This document shows positions 44,207 to 53,593 of a stretch of DNA of 64,000 nucleotides, piece after piece. A model generated the notes under the pieces. The model was not told where the DNA came from, made no database searches, and saw only the letters and a program-made list of their open reading frames with translations. Within the stretch, counting starts at the first letter, position 1; each line of letters starts with the position of its first letter. Location of the stretch: assembly GCF_020447315.1 (NCBI RefSeq), contig NZ_JAJADQ010000001.1, positions 558,001-622,000 on the forward strand, given 5' to 3'. The stretch is from Hymenobacter nitidus. Its GTDB lineage: Bacteria > Bacteroidota > Bacteroidia > Cytophagales > Hymenobacteraceae. Both the position numbers and the translations under genes were made by a program.

Positions 44207-45592
44207 CTAGCTTTTCTCCGCATCAAACGGAATATCGTACTTCTCCAGGCGGCGGTAGAGGGCGCCGCGGCTCAGGCCCAGGGCTTTGGCCACCCGGCTC
44301 ACGTTGCCGGCGTAGAACTCCATCGACTTGCGGATCATCTGCACCTCGACTTCTTCCAGGGTCATCGAGCCTACGGGCGGCAGCTCGCCGGGTGCCACCG
44401 CCTTCACGGGTGCTTTGGTAAACTGGGCCTGGAAGTCTTCGGGGCTTAGCTCATCCTTGCCCGACACCAGCACGGCCCGCTCCACCAGGTTTTTCAGCTC
44501 CCGGATGTTGCCCGACAGCGGCAGCTCGCGCAGCCAGTGCAGGGCCCGGGTGCCCACTTTCAGGGAGGGCCGGTTGTAGGTGGTGCGCAGGTTATTCACG
44601 AAGTGGTTTACCAGCAGCGGAATGTCGTCGGGCCGCTCGCGCAGGGCGGGCAGGCGCACGGTTATCAGATTGATGCGGTAGTAGAGGTCTTCGCGGAAGC
44701 GGCCCTCGCGCACCATCTCGGCCAGGTTGCGGTTGGTGGCGCAAATCACCCGGATGTCGAGGCTGCGGGCGCGGCTGTCGCCGAGCACCTCATAGGTGCG
44801 GTCTTGCAGCACGCGCAGCAGCTTCACCTGGCTGCCCAGGTCCAGCTCCCCGATTTCATCCAGGAAAATGGTGCCTTTGTTGGCCAGCTCGAAGCGGCCC
44901 ACCCGGTCGGCTTTGGCATCGGTGAAGGCGCCGCGGCGATGCCCGAACATCTCACTCTCAAAGAGCGAGGCCGATATGCCACCCAGGTTCACTTTCACGA
45001 AGGGTTTGTCGCGGCGGTGGCTGTTTTGGTGAATGGCCTCGGCAATGAGCTCCTTGCCCGTGCCGCTCTCGCCTTCTATCAGCACCGAGGCGTCAGTGGC
45101 GGCCACCTGGCCCACGTTGCGCAGCACGTGCAGCAGCTGGGCATCGGCCCCGATGATGGAGCGGAAGTTGAACTGTCGGTCCAGGTCGCGGCGGCTGAGG
45201 GCAGAGCCGGTTTCGGCGGGCCGCTCCTGCAAGCTCAGAATAGTGCGGATGGTCTGGAGCAGGGAATCGTTGTTCCAGGGCTTGGTCACAAACTCGGCGG
45301 CCCCGGCCTTGATGCCCTCCACGGCCAGGGTGATGGAGCCCCAGCCGGTTATCAGAATCACGGGCACCTGCGGGGCCACGCCTTTCACCTGGGCCAGCAG
45401 GTGCAGCCCGTCGTGGCCGGAAGTATCCAGCGAGTAGTTCATGTCCATCAGAATCAGGGCAGGCGGCGTGGCCTGCACGATTTGCAGGGCCTCCTCAGGC
45501 GTGGCTACGCCTTTGGCCGCAAAGCCCGCCTGCTTGAGCAGCAGCCCCAGGGAAGCCCGAACGGCCAGATCATCATCGACAATAAGAATCAT
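44207..45592 (-). CDS. NtrC-family sigma-54-dependent response regulator
   Basis: A 461-residue activator; ATG 45592 gives MILIVDDDLAVRASLGLLLK. The receiver (1-125) has phospho-acceptor Asp50 in LILMDMNYSLD. The AAA+ domain has Walker A GESGTGKE, the sigma-54 contact loop GAFTDA (in GHRRGAFTDAKAD), Walker B GTIFLDEIGEL and the Arg-finger region. The C-terminal Fis-type helix-turn-helix has VAKALGLSRGALYRRLEKY. Such proteins bind upstream sites and drive open-complex formation by RpoN polymerase. The frame is open far above 45592, but that part is antisense to the permease gene and is spurious. Two matching upstream sites with sigma-54-like promoters are present at the transporter genes of this locus. 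Confidence 0.94.
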   Translation of the reverse strand: MILIVDDDLAVRASLGLLLKQAGFAAKGVATPEEALQIVQATPPALILMDMNYSLDTSGHDGLHLLAQVKGVAPQVPVILITGWGSITLAVEGIKAGAAEFVTKPWNNDSLLQTIRTILSLQERPAETGSALSRRDLDRQFNFRSIIGADAQLLHVLRNVGQVAATDASVLIEGESGTGKELIAEAIHQNSHRRDKPFVKVNLGGISASLFESEMFGHRRGAFTDAKADRVGRFELANKGTIFLDEIGELDLGSQVKLLRVLQDRTYEVLGDSRARSLDIRVICATNRNLAEMVREGRFREDLYYRINLITVRLPALRERPDDIPLLVNHFVNNLRTTYNRPSLKVGTRALHWLRELPLSGNIRELKNLVERAVLVSGKDELSPEDFQAQFTKAPVKAVAPGELPPVGSMTLEEVEVQMIRKSMEFYAGNVSRVAKALGLSRGALYRRLEKYDIPFDAEKS

Positions 45593-45685
45593 AGGTAGCG
45601 GCGAAGGACGGAAAAGCGGCGAAGAAAATCGAGCTGGACCAGCAAAAATGATGAACAGCGAGGCCGTAGCGGCCCCGCAAGTGAA

Positions 45686-45732
45686 GCGGGAGTAGCAATC
45701 GTTTTGAAATCTGAAATGATTGCTACTCCCGC
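45686..45732. repeat. 15-bp perfect inverted repeat between permease and regulator
   Basis: GCGGGAGTAGCAATC (45686-45700) and its exact complement at 45718-45732 flank a 17-base AT-rich loop. It could act as a transcript-processing or attenuation hairpin between the permease and the regulator gene, or be a REP-like element. Confidence 0.8.
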
Positions 45733-45738
45733 TCTGGT

Positions 45739-46938
45739 CTATTCCTCGCGCAACGACACGGCTGGCTGGATGCCGGCGGCAATGCGGCTGGGCTGCAGGG
45801 CGCAGATGGCGGTGAGCACGAAGATGAGCACCGTAGCCAGCACCATGGCCTGCACGTAAATCTGGGAAGCCACCCCAAACACCCCCAGCAGCGGAAACTG
45901 CACCGCCAGAACCAGCCCGCCGAGTACGCCCAGGGTGGTAACCACCAGCATTTCGCCCAGAAACTGCCCGCTGATGCCGTTGCCGGTGGCGCCCAGGGCC
46001 CGACGCAGCCCGATTTCGGCCTTGCGCTGACTTATGTTGTACCACAGCACCCCGAACAAGCCCAGGGCCACGTTGATAATCAGGAACAGGCCCACCAAAC
46101 CCAGGGCGGCCAGCGGCGTGACGAGGAACTTCATTTTGTCGCGGCGGTTTTCCTCCAGCGTATTCACGTTGGCGCTCCAGCCCTTGGTTACACTCTTGAT
46201 TTTGCGCACCAGCTGCTGCTCCAGCACGGCCCCGCTGCCGGGCTGCACGCGCACCAGCAGTTCGGGCACCTGCTGCTGCACAAACCGGGACGTATCCTGG
46301 AGCACTTTGCGGTGAAAGATGGCCGGCTCGTTGGCGGCAAAGTCGCTGCCGGAGCGGTAGGCTTCCACCACGCCCACCACGTGCCATTCCTCGTCCTTCT
46401 TCTCGTTGGTCAGCACCTTGCCCACGGCGGCCTCGTTGCCGAACATCCGCTCGGCAAAGGCCTGGTTGATAATAACGGGGAAGCGGCGGCCGGCGGCATC
46501 ATCGCGCCGGTCGAACCAGCGGCCGTCCACCACGTTCAGGCCCAGCACCTTCACCATGTCGTCGTCGGCATCGTAGCGGTCGGTGTAGCCGCCTACCGGC
46601 TTGCCTTGGTAGCGGTACTCATCGGTGTTCATGGTGCTGAAGGAGAAGGGCGTGTTGGAGCTGGTGCCCGTAATGGCCACTACACCGGGCGTAGCCTGCA
46701 GCTCCTGCACCAGCAGGCGCAGCTTGGCACGCCGGGCCACGGTGTCCTGCCCGGCATTGATGTTGAACTCCCACACGTTGTCGGAGCGGAACCCCATGGG
46801 CTGGCGGTAGTTGTAGTAGTTGTTCACCAGCAGCACGCTCACGACGAAGAGCACGAAAAACGAGAGCAGAATCTCAGCCATGAGCAAAAAGTTAGAACGT
46901 TTCCGGTTCCAGATCAGGGTAAACAGGTGACGTATCAT
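45739..46938 (-). CDS. ABC transporter permease (MacB/FtsX type), second copy
   Basis: A 399-residue permease; ATG 46938 (MIRHLFTLIWNRKRSNFLLM) is preferred to an upstream codon that reads through a REP-like element. The topology is one N-terminal helix (ILLSFFVLFVVSVLLV), a large MacB_PCD periplasmic domain of ~220 residues, then three C-terminal helices (LGLVGLFLIINVALGLFGVL, GEMLVVTTLGVLGGLVLAV, AMVLATVLIFVLTAI). It ends SRIAAGIQPAVSLREE. It should pair with the other permease and the ATPase at 48914-49657 as a tripartite macrolide/lipoprotein-type exporter. FtsX-like permeases in this family work mechanically, driving TolC-linked efflux. Confidence 0.9.
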   Translation of the reverse strand: MIRHLFTLIWNRKRSNFLLMAEILLSFFVLFVVSVLLVNNYYNYRQPMGFRSDNVWEFNINAGQDTVARRAKLRLLVQELQATPGVVAITGTSSNTPFSFSTMNTDEYRYQGKPVGGYTDRYDADDDMVKVLGLNVVDGRWFDRRDDAAGRRFPVIINQAFAERMFGNEAAVGKVLTNEKKDEEWHVVGVVEAYRSGSDFAANEPAIFHRKVLQDTSRFVQQQVPELLVRVQPGSGAVLEQQLVRKIKSVTKGWSANVNTLEENRRDKMKFLVTPLAALGLVGLFLIINVALGLFGVLWYNISQRKAEIGLRRALGATGNGISGQFLGEMLVVTTLGVLGGLVLAVQFPLLGVFGVASQIYVQAMVLATVLIFVLTAICALQPSRIAAGIQPAVSLREE

Positions 46939-46969
46939 GGGGCGTTTGGAGGCTGTTAGTGGGTTTATT

Positions 46970-47000
46970 CTGTCATGCTTCGACAAGCTCAGCAGGACGT
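46970..47000. repeat. REP-like element in permease intergenic region
   Basis: TCATGCTTCGACAAGCTCAG with flanking bases, including the inner palindrome CTTCGACAAG. Only one copy is in this window; its style matches the interspersed elements near 50.5 and 62.4 kb. Confidence 0.55.
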
Positions 47001-47033
47001 TCTTCCTTTCTCGTCAATTAGCGGGGCTCCGTA

Positions 47034-48284
47034 CTAGTTGCCGCCTTTCAGGGCCTGCACGGGCTGCAGGCGCGACATTTTGAAGGCCGGATACACGCCC
47101 GAGAGCACGCCGAAGAACAAGGTCACGAGCAGGGCCCAGCCGAAAATGCGCCAGTTCAGCTCGAAATGGGCGTAGGCCAGAATCTGGGAGCCGCCGATAA
47201 GCTGCAGGGCCACGTAGGCCAGCAACAGTCCGAGCAGGCCGCCAATGGTGGTCAGGAACACGTTTTCGACCAGAAACTGCCCAATGAGCGTGCCGCCGGT
47301 GGCGCCGAAGGCCTTGCGCACCCCGATTTCGGAGGAGCGCTCCATGATGCGGCTCACGTTGATGTTGACCAGGTTCAGAGCTGGCAGCAGCATAAACAGC
47401 AGGGCCAGGCCCGCCAGAATAGAGTAGAGAATGCTCAGGCCATCGGAGTCACGGTCGGTGAGCGGGCTCATGATCTGGCGCGAGAAAGAGCCCAGCAACG
47501 AGTCGGCGTGCAGGTTGATGTAAAGCATTTCTTTCGGGTCGGGCAGTGGGATGCGCTTGGCCATTTGGTCGAACTCGGCTTGCACGGCCTTGATGTCGCC
47601 CGTCGATTTGGCCAGGATAATGGCCGAGAAGTCGCCGTCGAGGCTCACGCGCTGCAGGTCGGTGGGGCTGTTGGTCAGCGGCACCCACACGTCGGCGTAG
47701 GAGCTGATGCGCATGGCGGGCACGTCGTCGACCACGCCCAGCACGCGGTAGTTGATCTGGTTTACCTCGATGATGTGGCCCACCACGCCTTTGTCGGTGC
47801 CGAAGTACTTGCGGGCCGTAGTGCGGTTGATAACGGCCACGCGGGCGGCGGCTTTCACATCGGCCTGGCTAAAGGCCTTGCCCTCCCGGAACGTGAAGTC
47901 GAGCACCTGCCAGAATACCTCGTCGGTGTATTTCAGGTCGAGGTCGATGCGGGCGTTGCCCACATAGCTGGGCGTGGAGTGAAAGTTGGAGTAGATGGCC
48001 ACCTTTTCCGGGGTCCGGAGGGGGCGCACGTACCGGTCGAGCAGGTGGTAGCTGGGCGGCGAGTTCTGGTTGCCGTTGTTCTTGAACTTGATGTGCACGA
48101 AGTTCACGAACAGCATCCGGTCGAGGCGCGACTCAGGGGCGTGGGCCCCCACGGCGTGGTCGAACAGGGCCACCACCACCAGCAGCACCATGAGCGTGAA
48201 GCTGATGCCGAACAGGCTGATGAAGGTGAAGAACTTGCGGCGCAGCAGCACCTTCCAGGCAATTTTCAAGTAGCTAAGCAGCAT
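47034..48284 (-). CDS. ABC transporter permease (MacB/FtsX type), first copy
   Basis: A 416-residue permease: MLLSYLKIAWKVLLRRKFFT, a first helix (FISLFGISFTLMVLLVVVAL), a MacB_PCD periplasmic domain (residues ~50-280), then helices near 285, 335 and 380 (GLALLFMLLPALNLVNI, TIGGLLGLLLAYVALQLIG, WALLVTLFFGVLSGVYPAF). It ends AFKMSRLQPVQALKGGN, the typical MacB terminus. Its start overlaps the end of the ECF sigma gene by 11 bp, implying translational coupling. It is probably a heterodimer partner of the second permease. Confidence 0.91.
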   Translation of the reverse strand: MLLSYLKIAWKVLLRRKFFTFISLFGISFTLMVLLVVVALFDHAVGAHAPESRLDRMLFVNFVHIKFKNNGNQNSPPSYHLLDRYVRPLRTPEKVAIYSNFHSTPSYVGNARIDLDLKYTDEVFWQVLDFTFREGKAFSQADVKAAARVAVINRTTARKYFGTDKGVVGHIIEVNQINYRVLGVVDDVPAMRISSYADVWVPLTNSPTDLQRVSLDGDFSAIILAKSTGDIKAVQAEFDQMAKRIPLPDPKEMLYINLHADSLLGSFSRQIMSPLTDRDSDGLSILYSILAGLALLFMLLPALNLVNINVSRIMERSSEIGVRKAFGATGGTLIGQFLVENVFLTTIGGLLGLLLAYVALQLIGGSQILAYAHFELNWRIFGWALLVTLFFGVLSGVYPAFKMSRLQPVQALKGGN

Positions 48285-48861
48285 AAGACTGGGGCTGAAA
48301 AGATGAGTGGTGAAGCACGGCCAGCCGGCGCTGCAACAGGGCCCGGGCCTTGCTGAGCTGCGACTTGGACGTGCCTTCCGAAATACCGAGCAGGGCGGCT
48401 ATTTCGGGGTGGTTGTAGCCCTCCACGGCGTAGAGGTTGAACACGGTGCGGTAGCCGGCGGGCAGTTCCTGAATCAGGCGCAGCAGGTCGGCCGTGTCGA
48501 GGTTGCTTTCGGCCGTGGCGGCCAGGGTAGCTACCCCATCGTGGCACTCGTCGATATCGACGTGCATGGGCTGCTTGCGGCGCAGCTGGCCCAGGGCCTC
48601 GTTGATCATGATGCGGCGCACCCAGCCCCGGAAGCTGCCCTCGTGGCGGTACTGTTCCAGGGCCCGGAACACTTTCACAAAGCCCAGCACCAGGGCCTCC
48701 TCGGCGTCTTCCTGGTGGCGCAGGTAGCGCAGGCACACCCCCAGCATGGCGGGCGCCAGCCGGTCGTAGAGCACCTTCTGGGCCCGGGGGTTGCCGCGGC
48801 GGCACTCGGCCACAAGGTCGGTTTCCGAAAGCTGAGACAAGGGAGAAAGCAGCGTTGCCAT
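48274..48861 (-). CDS. ECF-type sigma factor within the ABC exporter operon
   Basis: A 195-residue ECF sigma factor: region 2 (AQKVLYDRLAPAMLGVCLRY ... EDAEEALVLGFVKVF, then SFRGWVRRIMINEALGQL) and region 4 (YRTVFNLYAVEGYNHPEIAA, then LLGISEGTSKSQLSKARALL). It lies between the ABC ATPase gene (52 bp gap) and the permease (11 bp overlap), so it is made together with the exporter. No anti-sigma factor is adjacent. It may feed back on the operon or pass the signal to other genes. Similar sigma-permease arrangements occur in Bacteroidota. Confidence 0.9.
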   Translation of the reverse strand: MATLLSPLSQLSETDLVAECRRGNPRAQKVLYDRLAPAMLGVCLRYLRHQEDAEEALVLGFVKVFRALEQYRHEGSFRGWVRRIMINEALGQLRRKQPMHVDIDECHDGVATLAATAESNLDTADLLRLIQELPAGYRTVFNLYAVEGYNHPEIAALLGISEGTSKSQLSKARALLQRRLAVLHHSSFQPQSYAA

Positions 48862-48913
48862 GGTACTGAGAAGGGAAAATGCGTGCGAAAGTGGTTGGGG
48901 GCGGCCGGGCGGC

Positions 48914-49657
<744 letters not shown>

Positions 49658-49752
49658 GGGTTGGAGCGGTTGGGAGTCGAAGGAAGTTCCTGGTGCGAGG
49701 CCGGCTGTCCGTGTCCGCTTTTGTGCGTCGTGGGGGCTGGCTCTGCTATATG

Positions 49753-49770
49753 TAGCCAATGGCTGTGCCA
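49753..49770 (-). promoter_or_regulatory. Sigma-54-like promoter of the ABC exporter operon
   Basis: Minus-strand TGGCACAGCCATTGGCTA: the -24 element TGGCAC is exact, and the -12 part is TTGG instead of TTGC. It matches the promoter at 53476-53493 in 14 of 18 positions. Confidence 0.65.
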
Positions 49771-49835
49771 GTTTTTTAAAATGCTGTATTTCAGTTAGTT
49801 ATAACCATACCACAAAGATTCAGTGTTTGAAATAT

Positions 49836-49869
49836 TGTCCGAAAACGGACAGGGTGTTCGGAAATGGAG
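49836..49869 (-). promoter_or_regulatory. Candidate enhancer site for the NtrC-type regulator (ABC operon)
   Basis: Perfect palindrome TGTCCGAAAACGGACA (49836-49851), followed after 3 bp by TGTTCGGAAATGGAG. The arrangement is repeated at 53560-53593. It ends 65 bp upstream of the sigma-54-like promoter. Confidence 0.65.
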
Positions 49870-50020
49870 GTCGGGATGTGCGATTATGAAAATTTCATAC
49901 TGCTGCTACCCGGTCTGCGGCCTACCATCAGTGGCTACCCAGCTGGCAGCCAAAGATTTATTGCGACAAAAACTCTTATCTTCTGTCTGCTTATTCTTTC
50001 ACGACCTAACCCCACCTCCT

Positions 50021-50416
50021 ATGCCCACTACCGCCACCAGCATCCGCGACGAAATCCGGCGCGCCAACGACTCCTTTGAAGCCAGCTTCGCCCAAGGCGA
50101 CGCCGCCGGCATTGCCAGCCTCTACACGCCCACGGCCGTGCTGCTGCCCACCAACCACGAGCCTATTCAACATCCGGAAGGCATTCAAGCTTTTTGGCAG
50201 GAGGCAATGAGCCAGGGCGTAAAACAGCTAAAGCTCAAAACCCGCGACATTGAGGAGCTGGAGGATACGGCCATCGAGCTGGGCACCTACACCCTGTTCG
50301 GCCAGGACAGCCAGCCGCTGGACCAAGGCAAGTACCTCGTCGTCTGGAAAGAGCAGCAAGGCCAGTGGCGGCTGCACCAGGACATTTGGAACACCAGTCA
50401 GCCGGTGAGATTGTGA
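50021..50416 (+). CDS. SnoaL/DUF4440-type small cone-fold protein
   Basis: A 131-residue protein of the NTF2-like/SnoaL superfamily: IRRANDSFEASFAQGDAAGI, ASLYTPTAVLLPTNHEPI, then IQAFWQEAMSQGVKQLKLKT and a C-terminal GKYLVVWKEQQGQWRLHQDI WNTS. ATG 50021 is chosen; the frame is open upstream across the enhancer site, where translation is unlikely. No signal peptide. Such proteins bind small molecules or act as stress-related hydrolases and dehydratases; no function can be assigned. It lies alone between two minus-strand transporter operons. Confidence 0.8.
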   Translation: MPTTATSIRDEIRRANDSFEASFAQGDAAGIASLYTPTAVLLPTNHEPIQHPEGIQAFWQEAMSQGVKQLKLKTRDIEELEDTAIELGTYTLFGQDSQPLDQGKYLVVWKEQQGQWRLHQDIWNTSQPVRL

Positions 50417-50709
50417 GGTGGTGAGGATATAGGGGGTAAGAGGGCAGGAGGGTAAGAATTATTTCGTCTGTCATCCTTCATCTGGCGTACGCTTGCGAAA
50501 AAGACTTGCCTGCTCTACCCAAAAAGCCTACTATCAACGCAACAAAGCCCTTTACCACATCGGTGGTAAAGGGCTTTGGACTTTTAATCACGCTTGCCAC
50601 TTAGAGGAGGCAGGTCCTTCGCTCAGGATGACAGACGAAGGAAACCTCCTACCCTCTTGCCCTCTTGCCCTCTTGCCCTCCTACCCTCCTACCCTCCTAC
50701 CCTCACTCA
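50417..50709. repeat. REP-like inverted repeat block with terminator hairpin
   Basis: Outer inverted copies (GGGTAAGAGGGCAGGAGGGT ... TCGTCTGTCATCC on the left; GGATGACAGACGA ... CCTACCCTCTTGCCC on the right) flank a perfect 16-bp hairpin at 50543-50578 (CAAAGCCCTTTACCAC, loop ATCG). The right flank ends in near-octamer repeats CCCTCTTG and CCCTCCTA. The hairpin serves as a bidirectional terminator for the SnoaL-like gene and tolC-like gene. Confidence 0.8.
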
Positions 50710-52182
50710 CTATTTCGCCGCTAGCGGCTGCTGCCGCTCGAAGTCGTAGAGCGTGAGGGCGCGCAGGCGGTAGTGGGCCACCCAGCAGGCGCGCAGGGCC
50801 GCAATGTAGGCGCGCTTGGACTGGTCTTTCTCGGCTAAGGCAATGTTCAGATCCGTCAGGCTGATGCGGCCGACCTGGTAGGTGGCGCGGGCAATGGCGT
50901 AGCGGCGCTGAGCCAGCGAATCGGCCTGGGCCGACAGCTCCAGCTGCTCCCGCAGGCTACTTAGCTGCGCGGCCTGCGTCACGATGCTCTGCTCAAAGGT
51001 CATCTGCTCCTGAGCCACCGTCTGCTCGACCTGCTGGCGGTTCAGCTCGGCCGTTTTAACGATGGATTTCTGCCGGCCCCAGTCCACCAGCGGCATCGAA
51101 AATGCCAGGCTCACCTGCTGCTGATTCTGCGGGTCGTTGTAGGTCGACCAGAAGTTGGACGCGCTGTTCACGTAGCCCAGATTAGCCACCAGCGTGGCCT
51201 GCAGGCCGGTGGTGCCTTTGGCCTGGGCCACGTCGCTCTCGGCCTGCAACAGGCGGCGGCGGAAGGCCAGGGTTTCGCGGCGGTTTTGGCGGGCCAGGGC
51301 CAGGGCCTGCTCACTGGTCACGCTGACGTTGGCCGTGGCTTCCGGCACGGCCAGCTGCAGGGCGTCGGCGGCCAGGCCGGTGTAGCTTTGCAAATCCACG
51401 GCGGCATTCTGGGCATCGAGGCGGGCCTGGCCCAGGGCTTTGCGGGAGTTAAGCAGGTTGAGTTCCAGCAGCAGCAGGTCGCTCTGCGAGAGGCGGCCCA
51501 GCTGAAACCGCTCCTTGCCCAGGCGTAGCATCTGCTCGTTGGCCTGCACGTTCTGGCGGGCCACATCGGCATTCACCTGCTGCAGGAGCACATCGAAATA
51601 CAGCTCCGTAATGCGCTGGGCAATGTTTTCGCGCTCCTCCACGTACTGCCTTCCCGACTCCTCATAGCGCAGCGGCTCAATCCGGCGGGCCCAGCGCAGG
51701 CTGTTGTAGCGCCCGATGGGCTGGGTGAGGCCGATGCCGAAAGGCTGGTTATTGTACATGCGCGCACTGCTGTTGAAGTCGTCGAAGCGCTGCACGGCCG
51801 AGCTCAGGTAGATTTGCCCGCCGGTAGGCCCGATAGCCTGGGTCAGGGTGACGCCCAGGTTGGCGTTGTTGTAGCGCACGGGCCGGAAACCGGTGGTGCC
51901 GTCGGGCTGCACGACGGGCGAAATTTCGCGCCGGAAGTTGGGCACCGTGCCCTGCAGGGCCAGCTGGGGCCGGTAGTTCGACTGGTAGGTGCGGAACTGC
52001 CAGTAGCTGGTTTCCCGATTAGTCACGGCCTGCTTGGCAATGGACGACTGCGCCAAAGCCAGCTCAATTACCTCAGGCAGACTGATGGGCTGACTGGCCG
52101 GGGCCTGGGCCAGCGCGGAGCACGTCAGCAGGCCACTTAGGCCAGCCAGTAGCGCCGCACGGAAAGAAAAGGTTGTTTTCAT
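50710..52182 (-). CDS. TolC-family outer-membrane efflux protein
   Basis: A 490-residue outer-membrane channel. The signal peptide MKTTFSFRAALLAGLSGLLT ends near ALAQ. Two OEP repeats of long helices (SIAKQAVTNRETSYWQFRTY ... QNVQANEQMLRLGKERFQLG and RRETLAFRRRLLQAESDVAQ ... LREQLELSAQADSLAQRRYA) alternate with short barrel strands. It forms the exit duct of the exporter assembled with the HlyD-like adaptor upstream (12 bp gap) and the ABC permeases. It probably shares the sigma-54-like promoter at 53476-53493. Confidence 0.92.
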   Translation of the reverse strand: MKTTFSFRAALLAGLSGLLTCSALAQAPASQPISLPEVIELALAQSSIAKQAVTNRETSYWQFRTYQSNYRPQLALQGTVPNFRREISPVVQPDGTTGFRPVRYNNANLGVTLTQAIGPTGGQIYLSSAVQRFDDFNSSARMYNNQPFGIGLTQPIGRYNSLRWARRIEPLRYEESGRQYVEERENIAQRITELYFDVLLQQVNADVARQNVQANEQMLRLGKERFQLGRLSQSDLLLLELNLLNSRKALGQARLDAQNAAVDLQSYTGLAADALQLAVPEATANVSVTSEQALALARQNRRETLAFRRRLLQAESDVAQAKGTTGLQATLVANLGYVNSASNFWSTYNDPQNQQQVSLAFSMPLVDWGRQKSIVKTAELNRQQVEQTVAQEQMTFEQSIVTQAAQLSSLREQLELSAQADSLAQRRYAIARATYQVGRISLTDLNIALAEKDQSKRAYIAALRACWVAHYRLRALTLYDFERQQPLAAK

Positions 52183-52193
52183 GGCGCGGCGGC

Positions 52194-53441
52194 TTAGTCA
52201 TTGATGGTCAGCAGGGGCGTGTCGGCGTACTGCTTCATTTCGCTGAGCACGATTTCGTCGCCGGGCTGCAGGCCACTGAGTATCTGCACGTAGTCGAAGT
52301 TGCTGTCGCCGAAGCGCACGGTGCGCTGCTCAGCCTTGCCGTCGCGCACCACAAACACGGGCTGCTCTTTGCCGCCCTCGTAGAAGGGGCCGTTTTTCAC
52401 GCGCGTTACTCCGTGCTGGGATTTGGTTACCACAAACACGTCGGCCCGCAGGTTGGCGCGCAACACAGGGCTGTGGTCGTCGTCGAGCTTGGCGTAGAAG
52501 GTCATCACGCCCTTGTCCACGGCCGGGCTGATGGTGCTGATGGTGCCGCGCAAATCGGTGTTGTTCACGCGCACCACCACCGCGTCGCCCAGGTGAAGGG
52601 CATCGGCGTAGGTATCGGAAATGGTGGCCCGCACCCGGAAGCTGCTCAGGTCGGCCACGCGAGCCAGCGCGTCGCCCTGGTTTACGGTGCTCCCGATGTT
52701 GTCATTCACCCAGGTGAGCACGCCGGGCTGCTGGCTGCTGATGTTGGCCTGGGCCAGCTTGCCAGCCAGCTCCGTAATGCTGCGCTCCTGAATCTGCATG
52801 GTGAAGCCCAGCTCGCGCACGTCGGCGGCGTTGACGGCGCGCTGGTTCCGGATCTGCTCGCCCAGGCGCTGCAATTCCAGCTGGGCTACTTTCAGGTTCA
52901 GCTCGGCCTGGCGCACACTCTCGGCCGTGCCGCCCCCGATTTTAAGCAGGTACTGCTCGTCGCGCAGCGTCGACTGCAGGCTGCGCACTTTCACCTGCTG
53001 CACCTTTTCCTGCGACTCCAGGTCGTTCAGGGCTTTTTCGAGGCTGAGCTGAAGCTGGCCATTCTTGTTGCGGTTCTGCTGCTGCTCGTCCTGCAGCTTG
53101 GCCAGGGCCGTGCTGGTCAGCTCCTTGTCCAGCTCCACGATGGTCTGGCCGGGCTGCAGCTTCTCGCCTACCTGCAAAGCCACGCGCCGGATGGTGCTTT
53201 GAATGGGGCTGGTAATAACGGCTTCACGGCCCGGAATAATCAGGCCCGAGGCCGTGAGTGAAGCTTCCACGTCGCCGGTTTCGACGCGGGCCGTCAGAAT
53301 CTGGTTGCGGTGTACGCTGGGCTGCAGCACCGAGCGGAAAGCCAGCAGCCCCGCCACGGCCAGGGCCACCACGGCGGCGGCCGTCAGCCAGCGCCGGCGC
53401 TGACGGCGGGTTTGGGTTGCGGTAGAAATTGCTCTGTCCAT
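52194..53441 (-). CDS. HlyD/MacA-type periplasmic adaptor
   Basis: A 415-residue membrane-fusion protein; ATG 53441 (MDRAISTATQTRRQRRRWLT) puts a single anchor helix at ~20-40 (AAAVVALAVAGLLAF). It has the biotinyl-lipoyl-like strand pair IQSTIRRVALQVGEKLQPGQ, a long hairpin of helices (ALAKLQDEQQQNRNKNGQLQ ... AELNLKVAQLELQRLGEQIR), a beta-barrel domain and a C-terminal MP domain. It bridges the ABC permeases and TolC. The frame is open 19 codons higher, but that overlaps the promoter, so it is not used. Confidence 0.91.
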   Translation of the reverse strand: MDRAISTATQTRRQRRRWLTAAAVVALAVAGLLAFRSVLQPSVHRNQILTARVETGDVEASLTASGLIIPGREAVITSPIQSTIRRVALQVGEKLQPGQTIVELDKELTSTALAKLQDEQQQNRNKNGQLQLSLEKALNDLESQEKVQQVKVRSLQSTLRDEQYLLKIGGGTAESVRQAELNLKVAQLELQRLGEQIRNQRAVNAADVRELGFTMQIQERSITELAGKLAQANISSQQPGVLTWVNDNIGSTVNQGDALARVADLSSFRVRATISDTYADALHLGDAVVVRVNNTDLRGTISTISPAVDKGVMTFYAKLDDDHSPVLRANLRADVFVVTKSQHGVTRVKNGPFYEGGKEQPVFVVRDGKAEQRTVRFGDSNFDYVQILSGLQPGDEIVLSEMKQYADTPLLTIND

Positions 53442-53475
53442 TTTCGTGCGGGAAAGGGGTAGTTTCCTACAGGAA

Positions 53476-53493
53476 TAGCCAAGGCTCGTGCCA
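53476..53493 (-). promoter_or_regulatory. Sigma-54-like promoter of the adaptor/TolC operon
   Basis: Minus-strand TGGCACGAGCCTTGGCTA: the -24 element TGGCACG is exact, and -12 reads TTGG. The predicted transcript start is about 27 bp before ATG 53441. Confidence 0.7.
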
Positions 53494-53559
53494 TTCACAT
53501 AACCCGTTGATTATCTGCACAAAAAGTCAACATCAACACCAAACCCGGAACCAAAACAT

Positions 53560-53593
53560 TGTCCGAAAATGGACAGCCTGTTCGGAAGTGGAG
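53560..53593 (-). promoter_or_regulatory. Candidate enhancer site for the NtrC-type regulator (adaptor operon)
   Basis: TGTCCGAAAATGGACA (53560-53575), followed after 3 bp by TGTTCGGAAGTGGAG; a further TGTTCGG occurs at 53601-53607. It ends 66 bp upstream of the sigma-54-like promoter. Confidence 0.65.

Noticed and set aside
45593..46387. N-terminal extension of the NtrC-type regulator frame
   Set aside because: It is antisense to the permease gene; the receiver domain starts cleanly at 45592.
50640..50709. CRISPR array interpretation of the near-octamer repeats
   Set aside because: Units are too short, there are no spacers of constant length and no cas genes.
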